A DNA stretch of 64,000 bases from Hydrogenovibrio sp. 3SP14C1 (GCF_029625905.1 NZ_JARTLM010000012.1:1-64000); one strand, 5' to 3'; shown: positions 1 through 9,716, counted from the first letter of the stretch. Notes: generated from the letters alone by a model not told the origin. Made by a program: numbers and translations.

Positions 1-10
1 TGGGGAACTG

Positions 11-38
11 AAAAGGTAGCTCATTAGCTAACCTTTTT
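11..38. terminator. Intrinsic terminator of a gene left of the window
   Basis: The arms AAAAGGT-AGCT and AGCT-A-ACCTTTT pair around a short CATT loop with one bulged base, and the right arm runs into a T tract. No coding sequence can be assigned to the first 149 bases, so this probably ends a gene outside the window. Confidence 0.55.
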
Positions 39-79
39 CTATTCCTAGGTGTTGCACTTGCTTGTTGAATCTATGGAGT

Positions 80-109
80 AAAAAAGCCGCTTTAAAGCGG
101 CTTTTTTTA
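80..109. terminator. Intrinsic terminator
   Basis: A GC-rich hairpin (AAAAAGCCGC, TTTAAA centre, GCGGCTTTTTTT) with A and T tracts on both sides. It can act in both directions. It is the second of three hairpins stacked between the left edge and the CheY-like gene. Confidence 0.8.
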
Positions 110-125
110 TGAAACGACAAAACTA

Positions 126-153
126 TAAAACAACCAGGCCTGGCTGTTTTTAA
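126..153. terminator. CCAGGCCTGG-core terminator at the 3' end of the CheY-like gene
   Basis: The core palindrome CCAGGCCTGG is at 134-143, with AAAACAA on the left and CTGTTTTT on the right extending the stem. The right arm overlaps the stop codon of the minus-strand gene (150-152), so it is placed to terminate that gene. It is one of eight intergenic copies of this core in the window. Confidence 0.75.
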
Positions 154-506
154 AGAACTTTGCGAATAATATTGGCTAAATTATCAGGGTTAAAGGGTTT
201 TACAATCCAACCAGTTGCTCCTAATGCCTTACCTTGCGCCTTCATTTCTGGGCTGGCTTCTGTAGTCATCATTAAAATTGGCACAAATCGGTAATCGTTC
301 AGGTTGCGCGCTTTTTCTAAAAAGGTTAATCCATCCATGACCGGCATATTAACATCAGAGAGAATCACGTCAAAAGCTGTTTTTTTCATGGCTTCCAGAG
401 CTTCTTGGCCATTTTCAGCCATCGTTAATTCAAACTCTTTGCCAATGACCAAATTGACCAACTTCCGCATTGAAGAAGCATCGTCAATATAAAGAACTTT
501 ATTCAT
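150..506 (-). CDS. CheY-like single-domain response regulator
   Basis: A 118-residue stand-alone receiver domain with no output domain. The usual residues are present: the acidic pair at D8-D9, phospho-acceptor D51 in the stretch LSDVNMP, the switch threonine at 81/82, and K103 followed by PF. It would work as a phosphorylation-driven protein-interaction switch in the cytoplasm, in chemotaxis-like or other two-component signalling. No histidine kinase or other chemotaxis gene lies next to it, so its partner cannot be named. It is transcribed alone, away from ppiD, and its stop codon sits in a terminator hairpin. The receiver family call is secure; the pathway is unknown. Confidence 0.9.
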   Translation of the reverse strand: MNKVLYIDDASSMRKLVNLVIGKEFELTMAENGQEALEAMKKTAFDVILSDVNMPVMDGLTFLEKARNLNDYRFVPILMMTTEASPEMKAQGKALGATGWIVKPFNPDNLANIIRKVL

Positions 507-635
507 TCAGGCTTTCTCGTTTCTAAATTCACTTAACTTTAGCATACAAAGATAAGCGATATTTCAAAATTTATCTGAAACCAAGAGCAGACCTTGTTAC
601 AATAATTTTTTTTACTTTTAAGGTATTGAAACAAG

Positions 636-2552
636 ATGTTACAAAGCATTAGAAATCACGCTCAAGGTTGGATAGCCTGGGTTATAGTTGGATTGATTAT
701 TCTAACTTTTGCACTTTTTGGAATTGATCAGTATGCCAAAGGGGACAAAATTGTTGTCGTTGCAGAAGTGAATGGTGAGGATGTCACTGCCAGCGATTTT
801 TTAACGCTTTACAGCCGCCAAAAAGCTCGCCTAAAAAACCAGTTTGGTGAAATGTATGATCAAGTGGTGAAGGACGAACAACTGCGTGATGATGTGATGG
901 ATGCTTTGATTGAATCAGAAGTGGTTCGTCAATGGGCTGATTCGCATAACATGATGATTTCAAACCAGCAACTTTCAGCCACCATTGAATCAGCTGAAGT
1001 CTTTCAGAAAGATGGTAAGTTTGATCAGCAACGTTACCAAGAAATCCTGTTGCAAAACGGATTGAATGTGGCACGTTTTGAGCATGAACAAAGACAGTTT
1101 CTGATCGAAAACCAAAACCGTCAATTAACGATGGCCTCCGCCATTTCAAGTGATGCTCAGTTAGCGCAATTAGCCGCACTTCAGTTTCAGCAGCGTGATG
1201 TGAACTATTTAAGAGTTGATCAGCGCCCTTTCATGCAGAAAGCGCAGATTACGGAAGAAGAGATTCAAACGTATTACAACAATCATAAAGAGGACTTTAT
1301 TACGCCGGAGCAAGTAGTGTTAAGTTACGTGCTGTTGTCAAAGCAAGACTTGGCAGACAAAGTCAAGGTAGATGAAGAGGCATTAAAACAATTCTATCAA
1401 GCTAACAAAGATCAATTTACTCAGCCTGAAAAACGCCAAGCTAGCCATATTTTGATCAAAGTGGATGCTGAGTCTCAGGATGCTGATGCCCAGAAGACCA
1501 TTAAAGAAATCCAAGCTAAATTAGCTGCTGGAGAAGATTTTGCAAAACTGGCAAAAACCTATTCAGATGATCCGGGCTCTGCCAATATGGGTGGTGATCT
1601 GGGACTTTTCCAGCAAGGCATGATGGTGCCTGCATTTGATAAAGCAGTCTTTTCAATGAAGCTTAATGAAATCAGTGAACCGGTTAAAACGGAATTTGGT
1701 TATCACCTAATTAAGTTAACAAAGATTCAGCCTAAGAAAACGCAGGATTTTGCAGACGTGAAAGCGGAAGCAGAAAAAATTTATCGTCGTCAGCAAGCAG
1801 ATAAACAATATTTTGATGAGCTTGAACAGTTGAATACGATTGCTTATGAGCAGGCTGACTCTTTAATTCCAGCAGCGGACGCGGTTGGGTTGGAAATCAA
1901 AACCACAGAACCTTTTTCAAGAGTCGGTGGTGATGATGATGTTACCTCTAATGGCAAAGTCATTACGGCGGCGTATTCTGAAGAAGTCAAAAAATCTGGT
2001 TTGAACAGTAGTGCAATTGAAATTTCACCTGATGCTTCAGTTGTCATTCGTGTGAAAAAAGTGATTGACGAAAAACAACAGACTTTGGCTGAAGTGAAAG
2101 TCGATATTGAAAAAATTCTTAAACGAGAAGCAGGCGTGAAAGCCTCTGCAGAACTTGCGAAAAAACTTCACGAGCAACTTTTAAAAGGCGATCAAAAAAT
2201 GGCCGACTTGAAAAAAGACGGTGTAGAATTTTCGAATGTTGGTTGGTTAGAACGTGAAAATCGTCGTCTTTTACCTCAACTGACACAAGCGATCTTTAAA
2301 GCACCTAAGCCAAAAGATGGTCAGCCTACTTATACGATTTATGCGTTACCGACAGGGGATTCTGTTGTGATTGAAATCTTGCGTGTAAAAGAAGGTTCTT
2401 TGCCGGATGACAAAGCACAGTTAGCGCAAATGAAGTCTGCACTGGTTCAGTTGGCAGGTGTTTCTGAAGCAGATGCACGTGTCCAAGCGATGGTTGCTAA
2501 AGCGGATATTGAGCGTAAAGAAAACTATAAAACGATTAAGTCCGCAAGATAA
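636..2552 (+). CDS. ppiD: PpiD-type membrane-anchored peptidyl-prolyl isomerase/chaperone
   Basis: A 638-residue protein with the PpiD layout. A short cytoplasmic N-terminus is followed by one membrane anchor (about residues 12-32, rich in I, V and L). A SurA-like N-terminal chaperone region comes next, then one parvulin-type rotamase domain at about 263-365, recognised by ASHILIK, the GGDLG stretch and FGYHLIKL. A long helical C-terminal part completes it. PpiD helps newly exported outer-membrane and periplasmic proteins leave the Sec channel; the bulk of the protein lies in the periplasm. It forms a single-gene unit closed by two terminators. The length fits the family (about 620 residues). 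Confidence 0.93.
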   Translation: MLQSIRNHAQGWIAWVIVGLIILTFALFGIDQYAKGDKIVVVAEVNGEDVTASDFLTLYSRQKARLKNQFGEMYDQVVKDEQLRDDVMDALIESEVVRQWADSHNMMISNQQLSATIESAEVFQKDGKFDQQRYQEILLQNGLNVARFEHEQRQFLIENQNRQLTMASAISSDAQLAQLAALQFQQRDVNYLRVDQRPFMQKAQITEEEIQTYYNNHKEDFITPEQVVLSYVLLSKQDLADKVKVDEEALKQFYQANKDQFTQPEKRQASHILIKVDAESQDADAQKTIKEIQAKLAAGEDFAKLAKTYSDDPGSANMGGDLGLFQQGMMVPAFDKAVFSMKLNEISEPVKTEFGYHLIKLTKIQPKKTQDFADVKAEAEKIYRRQQADKQYFDELEQLNTIAYEQADSLIPAADAVGLEIKTTEPFSRVGGDDDVTSNGKVITAAYSEEVKKSGLNSSAIEISPDASVVIRVKKVIDEKQQTLAEVKVDIEKILKREAGVKASAELAKKLHEQLLKGDQKMADLKKDGVEFSNVGWLERENRRLLPQLTQAIFKAPKPKDGQPTYTIYALPTGDSVVIEILRVKEGSLPDDKAQLAQMKSALVQLAGVSEADARVQAMVAKADIERKENYKTIKSAR

Positions 2553-2558
2553 TCGTCT

Positions 2559-2584
2559 AAAACGACCAGGCCTGGTCGTTTTTA
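2559..2584. terminator. CCAGGCCTGG-core terminator after ppiD
   Basis: The core is at 2566-2575. ACGA and TCGT extend the pairing, and A and T tracts flank both sides. It lies 6 bases after the ppiD stop codon. Confidence 0.8.
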
Positions 2585-2590
2585 AACAAT

Positions 2591-2630
2591 AAAAAAGCCC
2601 TGTGTTCGAATGAGCACAGGGCTTTTTTTA
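2591..2630. terminator. Strong bidirectional terminator between ppiD and the cupin gene
   Basis: A 14-bp stem of AAAAAAGCCCTGTG against its complement, with a 10-base loop containing TTCG, is flanked by A and T tracts. It serves the convergent pair ppiD and cupin. With the hairpin just before it, ppiD ends in tandem terminators. Confidence 0.88.
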
Positions 2631-2656
2631 TAATTTAGGGGTAAGCGGTCGTTTGT

Positions 2657-2935
2657 TTAACCAAATTTATAATGTTTTTTGATTGGGAATTCGACTGACC
2701 AATAACAATTAAGTCCTTGGCGAAAAGTCACTAAATCGCCGGGTTTGATATGGTACTGAGTTCCGTTTTCTGTCGTGACAGTCACTTCACCCTCGAGCAC
2801 ATAACATACTTCTTGCTCATCATAATGCCAAGGAAAATTCGATACTTCCTTTTCCCAAATAGGCCAATCTCTTGTTCCAAGAGAGGCTAGTTGGTCTTCA
2901 CTTGGGTTTGACTCGATTGTTACATCCTGATCCAT
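2657..2935 (-). CDS. Small cupin-domain protein (Cupin_3/DUF861-like)
   Basis: A 92-residue single cupin barrel. The motif region FPWHYDEQEVCYVLEGEV carries the His/Glu metal-ligand pattern of cupin motif 1, and PGDLV plus the C-terminal KHY stretch match the EutQ-like DUF861 family. These proteins are small metal-binding folds whose substrate is usually unknown. An AAGGAG ribosome-binding site lies 7 bases before the ATG. It is downstream of hflD on the same strand with about 30 bases between, so it may be the last gene of a rluE-mnmA-hflD-cupin unit. No reaction can be assigned. Confidence 0.85.
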   Translation of the reverse strand: MDQDVTIESNPSEDQLASLGTRDWPIWEKEVSNFPWHYDEQEVCYVLEGEVTVTTENGTQYHIKPGDLVTFRQGLNCYWSVEFPIKKHYKFG

Positions 2936-2964
2936 CGTCGTGCTCCTTAATTCGGATTGCGTTG

Positions 2965-3651
2965 TTATGAATGAGATGACGGCGGCTCGTTGTCGTCAAA
3001 TGATTTAAATTCGTTTTTTAACGGGACTCGATAAAGTGATTGTGCCGATTTTAAATATTTCTTACGGTACCATAGTAGTCCCCAGCGGGTACCACCGACT
3101 TGTCTCCATAAAAGAGAGGCTCGAATACCTGCCAGCAATAATGCTCTGATTTTATTCGCAGTTTTAGGGTTTTGTAAATGCCCGTGTTGGCCATTCACAA
3201 TAATTCTTGGACTGATTTGACTGATATTCTCCGAATAAGCTCTTGCCAGTGTGGCGATAACATTTTCATGGAAGTCGTTAAAATGCTCACGCTGTGCGCG
3301 AGCAGACTCAATCACTCGAGAAACTTTTTGCAAAGCCCCGTCCGTTTTAGAAACGTTTTTTTCTAAAATCATTAGACTCAAAACATATTTAGTAATTTCA
3401 ATATTACGAGATGAAACTGCTTGATTAGAACTCATTTGGGAGAGAAGGGTGTTCACGCCTAATTGAATATTGGCGACATCTCCGCCGAACACATCCAAAG
3501 TATCTTGTGGGTTTTCACAAAAAAGTGAATTGATTGTCGCTTCATAGGCTTTTTCATCGGTTTTACCTGTCGTTGCCAGCTGGAATACCTGCTGTGAGAC
3601 TTGGTAAATGCCTATCAGTGCAATGGCTTTATCTTGGTCGGTATATGTCAT
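2965..3651 (-). CDS. hflD: HflD-like lysogenization regulator homolog
   Basis: A 228-residue, mainly helical protein with no enzymatic motif. It matches HflD by sequence style (for example LLLAGIRASLLWRQVGG in the C-terminal half) and by position directly after mnmA. In E. coli, HflD is a membrane-associated protein found through its effect on the phage lambda CII activator; its housekeeping role is unclear. Eight bases separate it from the mnmA stop, so the two are translated from one message. The last ~15 residues are polar and look disordered. Confidence 0.88.
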   Translation of the reverse strand: MTYTDQDKAIALIGIYQVSQQVFQLATTGKTDEKAYEATINSLFCENPQDTLDVFGGDVANIQLGVNTLLSQMSSNQAVSSRNIEITKYVLSLMILEKNVSKTDGALQKVSRVIESARAQREHFNDFHENVIATLARAYSENISQISPRIIVNGQHGHLQNPKTANKIRALLLAGIRASLLWRQVGGTRWGLLWYRKKYLKSAQSLYRVPLKNEFKSFDDNEPPSSHS

Positions 3652-3659
3652 AAATAGAG

Positions 3660-4799
3660 TCAGTCGTTTCCGTTAATGTCAGATAAAGAATGGTAGCGCC
3701 CTGTAATAATGGCACCCCCTAAACAGGTTTCGCCATCATAAAACACCACAGATTGCCCTGGGGTAATGGCGGTTTGCTCTTCATCAAATTGTACAATAAT
3801 TTCCCCCTCTTTCTCAGAGAGGATTTGGCAAGGCTGTTCCGGTTGGCGATAACGCACCTTCGCTTTCAAAGGGTGCTTTAATGGTGGGCATTGACCTGAA
3901 ACCCAGTCACAAGTGTTTGCCGTTAAAAAAGCATGGTTCAATAATGGGTGGCCTGATCCTTGTACAGCAATCAGTTGGTTCGTTTCCAGATTTTTGTCGG
4001 CAGAAAACCAAGGCAACCCGGAATCGCCAAAACCACCCCCAATACCCAAGCCTTTTCGTTGGCCAAGCGTGTGATACATTAACCCTTCATGATGACCAAT
4101 CACGTCACCTTCGGTATTTACTATATCCCCCGGCTGTGCTGGTAAGAACTGTTGTAAAAAATCTTTGAACTTACGTTCACCGATAAAACAAATTCCTGTG
4201 CTGTCTTTCTTGTCATGCGTGATTAAGTCAGCTTCTTCTGCTAATTGACGAACATAAGGTTTTTCCAGCTCTCCAATCGGGAACATGGATTTTGACAACT
4301 GATGCTGCTGTAACGTGTAAAGAAAATAACTTTGGTCTTTATTATTGTCCAACCCTTTTAACAAATAACACTGTCCGTTCTCATCCCGGCTGATGCGAGC
4401 ATAATGTCCGGTGGCGATATAATCGGCACCTAACGTCATAGCATGATCTAAAAACGCCTTGAACTTCACTTCTTTGTTACACAGGATGTCTGGGTTAGGA
4501 GTGCGTCCGGATTTATATTCCGCCAGGAAATGTTCAAAAACGTGGTCCCAATATTCACCCGAAAAGTTTTCCACGTGCAAAGGGATTTCGAGCTTTTCGC
4601 AAATGGCTAATACGTCTTTTAAATCCTCTGCGGCAGGGCAATAGTCTTCGGTATCATCACCTTCCCAGTTTTTCATAAATAACCCTTCCACGTCATATCC
4701 CTGTTGCTTTAGCAACAAAGCGGTGACAGAAGAGTCCACACCACCGGATAGTCCGACGATGACTTTAATCTTTGAATTATCTTGTTTTGATGTTTGCAT
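3660..4799 (-). CDS. mnmA: tRNA-specific 2-thiouridylase MnmA
   Basis: A 379-residue enzyme that adds the 2-thio group to uridine 34 of Lys, Glu and Gln tRNAs, using ATP and sulfur from a relay ending on an enzyme cysteine. The PP-loop GLSGGVDSS lies at residues 17-25. The two catalytic cysteines are C107 (in PDILCNK) and C204 (in TGICFIG). The [11 protein letters not shown] region is the usual conserved block. It is the middle gene of rluE-mnmA-hflD, the order also seen in E. coli apart from nudJ, which is absent here. Confidence 0.97.
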   Translation of the reverse strand: MQTSKQDNSKIKVIVGLSGGVDSSVTALLLKQQGYDVEGLFMKNWEGDDTEDYCPAAEDLKDVLAICEKLEIPLHVENFSGEYWDHVFEHFLAEYKSGRTPNPDILCNKEVKFKAFLDHAMTLGADYIATGHYARISRDENGQCYLLKGLDNNKDQSYFLYTLQQHQLSKSMFPIGELEKPYVRQLAEEADLITHDKKDSTGICFIGERKFKDFLQQFLPAQPGDIVNTEGDVIGHHEGLMYHTLGQRKGLGIGGGFGDSGLPWFSADKNLETNQLIAVQGSGHPLLNHAFLTANTCDWVSGQCPPLKHPLKAKVRYRQPEQPCQILSEKEGEIIVQFDEEQTAITPGQSVVFYDGETCLGGAIITGRYHSLSDINGND

Positions 4800-4811
4800 G
4801 TTGTTATTCTA

Positions 4812-5369
4812 TCACGAATTTTTGACGAACATGGATTCGCCCGGTTGTAAGTTTTTAAGCTGGTAATCACCGATTTGAGTACGAATCAAACGCAGTGTGG
4901 GAAAGCCGACGGCCGCTGTCATTCGGCGAACTTGACGGTTCTTTCCTTCTGTGATGCTAAGCTCCACCCAAGTGGTGGGAATATTTTTACGCTCACGAAT
5001 CGGCGGATTTCTTGGCCATAACCACTTAGGTTCTGCTATTTTGCGTGCTTTGGCAGGGCGTGTCAGACCATCTTTTAGGGTGACGCCTTGTTGTAACTGT
5101 TTTATGGCTTCTTTACTGATGTCGCCTTCTACCTGAACCAAATAGGTTTTCGGTTGTTTATGCTTTGGGTTGGCGATTTGTTGTTGGAGCTTGCCATCAT
5201 TGGTCAGTAACAATAATCCTTCCGAATCTCGATCCAATCGACCGGCCGCATAGAAACCTGGTTGATCGATAAAATCTGCCAGCGTTTGGCGCTGATCTTT
5301 AAACTCGGGCTCATCCGTAAATTGACACAGCACATTAAAAGGTTTGTTAAAAAGCAGCAGTTCACTCAT
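4812..5369 (-). CDS. rluE: 23S rRNA pseudouridine synthase, RluE type
   Basis: A 185-residue member of the RsuA/RluB/RluE family without an N-terminal S4 domain, as in RluE. The catalytic aspartate is D46 in [15 protein letters not shown], and the family block GKNRQVRRM lies near residue 146. E. coli RluE converts U2457 in domain V of 23S rRNA; the same target is inferred here. It starts the minus-strand unit rluE-mnmA-hflD and diverges from icd, which matches the E. coli neighbourhood. Confidence 0.92.
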   Translation of the reverse strand: MSELLLFNKPFNVLCQFTDEPEFKDQRQTLADFIDQPGFYAAGRLDRDSEGLLLLTNDGKLQQQIANPKHKQPKTYLVQVEGDISKEAIKQLQQGVTLKDGLTRPAKARKIAEPKWLWPRNPPIRERKNIPTTWVELSITEGKNRQVRRMTAAVGFPTLRLIRTQIGDYQLKNLQPGESMFVKNS

Positions 5370-5463
5370 GTTGACTTATATTTTTCCGGCTGGTGGGGTA
5401 AAATAACGCCTATTCTAACATCTTTAATCCAATTCAACGTGAACGTTGAAGCACTCTAATTAG

Positions 5464-7692
<2,229 letters not shown>

Positions 7693-7726
7693 ATAATCTT
7701 TCAAATCGTTTAAAACGAGAGCCCGT

Positions 7727-7752
7727 AAAACAACCAGGCCTGGCTGTTTTTG
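7727..7752. terminator. CCAGGCCTGG-core terminator after icd
   Basis: The core is at 7734-7743, flanked by TAAAACAA and CTGTTTTT. These flanks are nearly identical to those of the copy at 126-153. Confidence 0.8.
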
Positions 7753-7756
7753 ATAT

Positions 7757-7784
7757 TAAAAGCCCGCTTTATGCGGGTTTTTTA
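7757..7784. terminator. Second terminator after icd
   Basis: AAAGCCCGC and GCGGGTTTTTT pair around TTTAT and end in a T tract. With the preceding hairpin it forms a tandem pair, separating icd from the cassette array. Confidence 0.85.
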
Positions 7785-8146
7785 ATGTAGATTTATCCGT
7801 TTTTTAAAGGACTGGCGTCACTTGTTGTTAAAACGACAGGTACAAAGTGTGATTTTTTGCTCGTGTCACATTTTTAATCGAATGCGGGCTCCATTTTTTA
7901 TACATAAACAGCAAAGCCAGTCTATTTTCGTATAGAATAATACTTAGTTCGGATGTATACACTCACAAAGGCAAAAAACATGGTTTAGGCACTATAATTT
8001 AGGCCTTATAAAATAGCTTTTTATTTTAATTAAATTAATAATATCAATTATTTAAATGTGGTTGTTTACTAAATATATAACAAAAAACATCAATTTTATA
8101 AGTTATTGATCTACGTAAAAAATATAAGTTAGGATGTCTAATAATA
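7785..8146. other. Gene-free AT-rich stretch before the cassette array
   Basis: There is no ORF with a credible start and no RNA gene here. The stretch is AT-rich towards its right end. A lone GTTAGGA at 8128-8134 resembles an integron core site but lacks paired arms. No integrase gene and no clear promoter for the cassettes could be identified by eye. Confidence 0.5.
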
Positions 8147-8259
8147 GTTAGTTCCGACGCTTGCGCGTCGGAACTAACGGGCTGCGGATTTCCATCCACT
8201 TGTGTCCCGCGCAAGCGCTGGACTAACAAGCGTATGAAGCGGACAGTCCTTATGAAAAT
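8147..8259 (+). repeat. 113-bp direct repeat, copy 1 (attC-derived)
   Basis: This copy matches 9475-9587 at 111 of 113 positions, with no gaps. It begins with a perfect 14-bp inverted repeat (arms 8147-8160 and 8165-8178, loop TTGC) formed by GTTAGTT and its complement AACTAAC, followed by the left half of a long attC-like site. The two copies bracket the two cassette ORFs exactly 1328 bp apart, so recombination between them would remove both cassettes. Confidence 0.93.
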
Positions 8260-8301
8260 AAATTTTCAACGGACATGCCGCTTATCCGCAGCCCGTTAGG
8301 C
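8172..8301 (+). other. Long attC-like recombination site upstream of cassette 1
   Basis: AACTAAC (8172-8178) acts as R'' and GTTAGGC (8295-8301) as R'. The outer arms CGGGCTGCGGAT and ATCCGCAGCCCG are exact complements, and an inner imperfect pair is AAGCGG...GTCC against GGAC...CCGCTT. The site is about 130 bp, in the size range of Vibrio-type attC sites. The crossover G/TTAGGC fixes the start of cassette 1 at 8296. Together with the GTTAGTT at 8147 it would form a cassette with no ORF. Confidence 0.75.
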
Positions 8302-8314
8302 AAAAGGAAATCAG

Positions 8315-8869
8315 ATGGATTGGCTATCTTTTACATCCAAATTAATTGAACACACAGCATGGCCTTTCTCTTTTATAGTGGTCATAATTTTGTTGCGCGA
8401 TCCAATCGTAAAAGTTTTGTCAGGTATACAAAAGTTAAAAATAAAAGATGTAGAGTTAGATTTTAGTGAAACAATTAAATCAATTCAAAAAGATATGCCA
8501 CTGACCAGCGGAAAAGCCACATGGGAAGTTACAAGTACAAAAGACTTAAAACCTAATATGAAGTGGCTAGCGGAAAAGACTCCTCTTGGAGTGGTTTTGC
8601 AAGCCTGGGATAGTTTAGAGTCAACCGTAATTGAGTGTGCGAAACAAAAATCTGGAAATTCTTACTATAACGCAGGTCAAGCTATCGAATGGCTGGAATT
8701 GAATAATCATATAAAAGAAGGGCATATAAATCTTTACTATAGATTACAAGCTATTAAAGTAACATTTTCAAATCATGAAAATGTAGTTCTCCCTAAAGAA
8801 CGGGCACTGGAATATTCAGATACGGTATTATCAATAGTAAGAGAGATTCAAGAGGCTTCTAATGCCTAA
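8315..8869 (+). CDS. Cassette-borne protein of unknown function with one N-terminal membrane segment
   Basis: A 184-residue protein that I cannot assign to a named family. One hydrophobic segment (about residues 13-28, starting after TAWP) is followed by a basic stretch and KIKDVELDF. This anchor-plus-short-linker start recurs in many uncharacterised bacterial proteins. The rest is predicted helical; its C-terminal part (LYYRLQAIKVTF...ALEYSDTVLSIVREI) loosely resembles HEPN/DUF4145-like helical domains, which is only a suggestion. The gene fills an integron cassette: it starts 19 bases after the crossover point, its TAA stop lies inside the attC core GCCTAAC, and AAAGGA precedes the ATG. It looks richer in A and T than its neighbours, which fits acquisition from elsewhere. 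Confidence 0.75.
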   Translation: MDWLSFTSKLIEHTAWPFSFIVVIILLRDPIVKVLSGIQKLKIKDVELDFSETIKSIQKDMPLTSGKATWEVTSTKDLKPNMKWLAEKTPLGVVLQAWDSLESTVIECAKQKSGNSYYNAGQAIEWLELNNHIKEGHINLYYRLQAIKVTFSNHENVVLPKERALEYSDTVLSIVREIQEASNA

Positions 8870-8924
8870 CAATCCACTCAACCCGACCGCGCTAACGCGC
8901 GGCCGGTTAGCTTAAACGTTAAAC
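8864..8924 (+). other. attC site of cassette 1
   Basis: A 61-bp site: R'' GCCTAAC at 8864-8870, imperfect inner arms around ACCGCGC-TAAC-GCGCGGCCGG, and R' GTTAAAC at 8918-8924. The R'' is the complement of the TTAGGC that opens cassette 1 at 8296, as expected when a cassette has circularised and inserted. The crossover between G8918 and T8919 starts cassette 2. Confidence 0.88.
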
Positions 8925-8941
8925 AGTAAGAAGTACGAACA

Positions 8942-9415
8942 ATGAATCAGGCATTTGCAGATAGAATTGCAGAGGAATTCAAAGGAATCACTGGGATAGA
9001 GGTGTTCCAAGAATTCATGGACAGCGGTCCTACCCATAACCCAACTTCTCTGCAAACCGGCATGTGTGGTGTCTATGCTTTCGTGGCTGGCGAGCATTGT
9101 TTCAAGGTGGGAAAGGCTGGGCCGAAAAGCAAAGCACGCTGGAATTCACATCACTACAACTTGGATGAAACGACGCCCAGCACAATGCCCAAGTCGATCT
9201 TTAAGTACAGGGGTCCGTTTAAACAGTGCTTCCCCGAGGGCAAGCACCGCGAGATAGATGAGTTAAACAAAGAAAATATCCAACAATGGATAAAAGAGAA
9301 CATGTCTAGGATGGAATTTTTGATAGAAGACCAGGGCGACGGATTCGCCTTGAACTTGTTAGAAGCGCTCGTGCAGTTCCATCTAAAACCCCTTTTCGAA
9401 GGCCGTCATGTTTAA
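8942..9415 (+). CDS. Cassette-borne protein, probable GIY-YIG-fold domain
   Basis: A 157-residue protein. The stretch CGVYAFVAGEHCFKVGKAG (about residues 42-60) has the G-x-Y ... K-V-G pattern of the first two strands of a GIY-YIG nuclease. The C-terminal LNLLEALVQFHLKPLFEG (about 137-154) gives the glutamate and the P-x-F-E-G ending common in that fold. If catalytic, the Glu would bind the metal; activity and substrate are unknown. The start codon is 23 bases after the crossover point at 8918/8919, with no other gene in the cassette. The TAA stop lies inside the next attC core, GTTTAAC. The gene appears to have a higher GC than cassette 1, so the two cassettes probably have different sources. 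Confidence 0.72.
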   Translation: MNQAFADRIAEEFKGITGIEVFQEFMDSGPTHNPTSLQTGMCGVYAFVAGEHCFKVGKAGPKSKARWNSHHYNLDETTPSTMPKSIFKYRGPFKQCFPEGKHREIDELNKENIQQWIKENMSRMEFLIEDQGDGFALNLLEALVQFHLKPLFEGRHV

Positions 9416-9481
9416 CCAGTGGGTGAAGCCGACCGGTACTACGCTGCGCTCCGTCCCGGCGGCTTACCCGGGGCGTTAGTT
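9410..9481 (+). other. attC site of cassette 2
   Basis: A 72-bp site: R'' GTTTAAC (9410-9416), arms GTGGGTGAAGCCGACCGG and CCCGGCGGCTTACCC with a spacer between, and R' GTTAGTT (9475-9481). R'' is the complement of the TTAAAC that begins cassette 2, so the pairing rule of integron cassettes holds here as well. Confidence 0.86.
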
Positions 9482-9587
9482 CCGACGCTTGCGCGTCGGA
9501 ACTAACGGGCTGCGGCTTTCCATCCACTTGTGTCCCGCGCAAGCGCTGGACTAACAAGTGTATGAAGCGGACAGTCCTTATGAAAAT
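9475..9587 (+). repeat. 113-bp direct repeat, copy 2 (truncated attC at the array end)
   Basis: This copy has the same sequence as 8147-8259 with two substitutions (A8187 to C, C8230-region to T). It contains the opening inverted repeat and the left arm of the long attC but stops before the right arm and R' site, so this attC is broken. Beyond 9587 the sequence becomes ordinary, marking the right edge of the array. Confidence 0.9.
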
Positions 9588-9640
9588 TAAGAAAAGGGGA
9601 CGTTACCCTTTGATTCAGCAAGAAGAATAAGTAATCATTA

Positions 9641-9686
9641 AAAACCCGTAAAAATAACCAGGCCTGGTTATTTTTACGGGCTTTTT
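9641..9686. terminator. CCAGGCCTGG-core terminator, 36-bp perfect palindrome
   Basis: The core is at 9658-9667. The two 18-base arms from 9645 to 9680 pair without a mismatch, and a T tract follows. This is the longest perfect version of the motif in the window. No chromosomal gene ends just before it, so it may have belonged to a gene displaced by the cassette array. Confidence 0.85.
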
Positions 9687-9716
9687 GGTTTAGAAAGGCT
9701 CAAAAAGGGTAGATGA

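Noticed and set aside
2600-2622. GTTCGAA sequence suggesting a tRNA T arm
   Set aside because: It is the loop of the ppiD/cupin terminator; there is no acceptor stem or anticodon arm around it.
5371-5404. TTGACT ... TAAAAT as the icd promoter
   Set aside because: The spacing between the two boxes is about 22 bases, too long for a sigma70 promoter.
8044-8229. Minus-strand ORF of 61 codons in the left repeat
   Set aside because: It shares its start with the ORF at 9306-9557 only because both read the attC-derived repeat; no homology and no ribosome-binding site.
9306-9557. Minus-strand ORF of 83 codons over the second attC and repeat copy 2
   Set aside because: It reads through cassette 2 and attC sequence on the wrong strand; such repeat-derived ORFs are commonly spurious.
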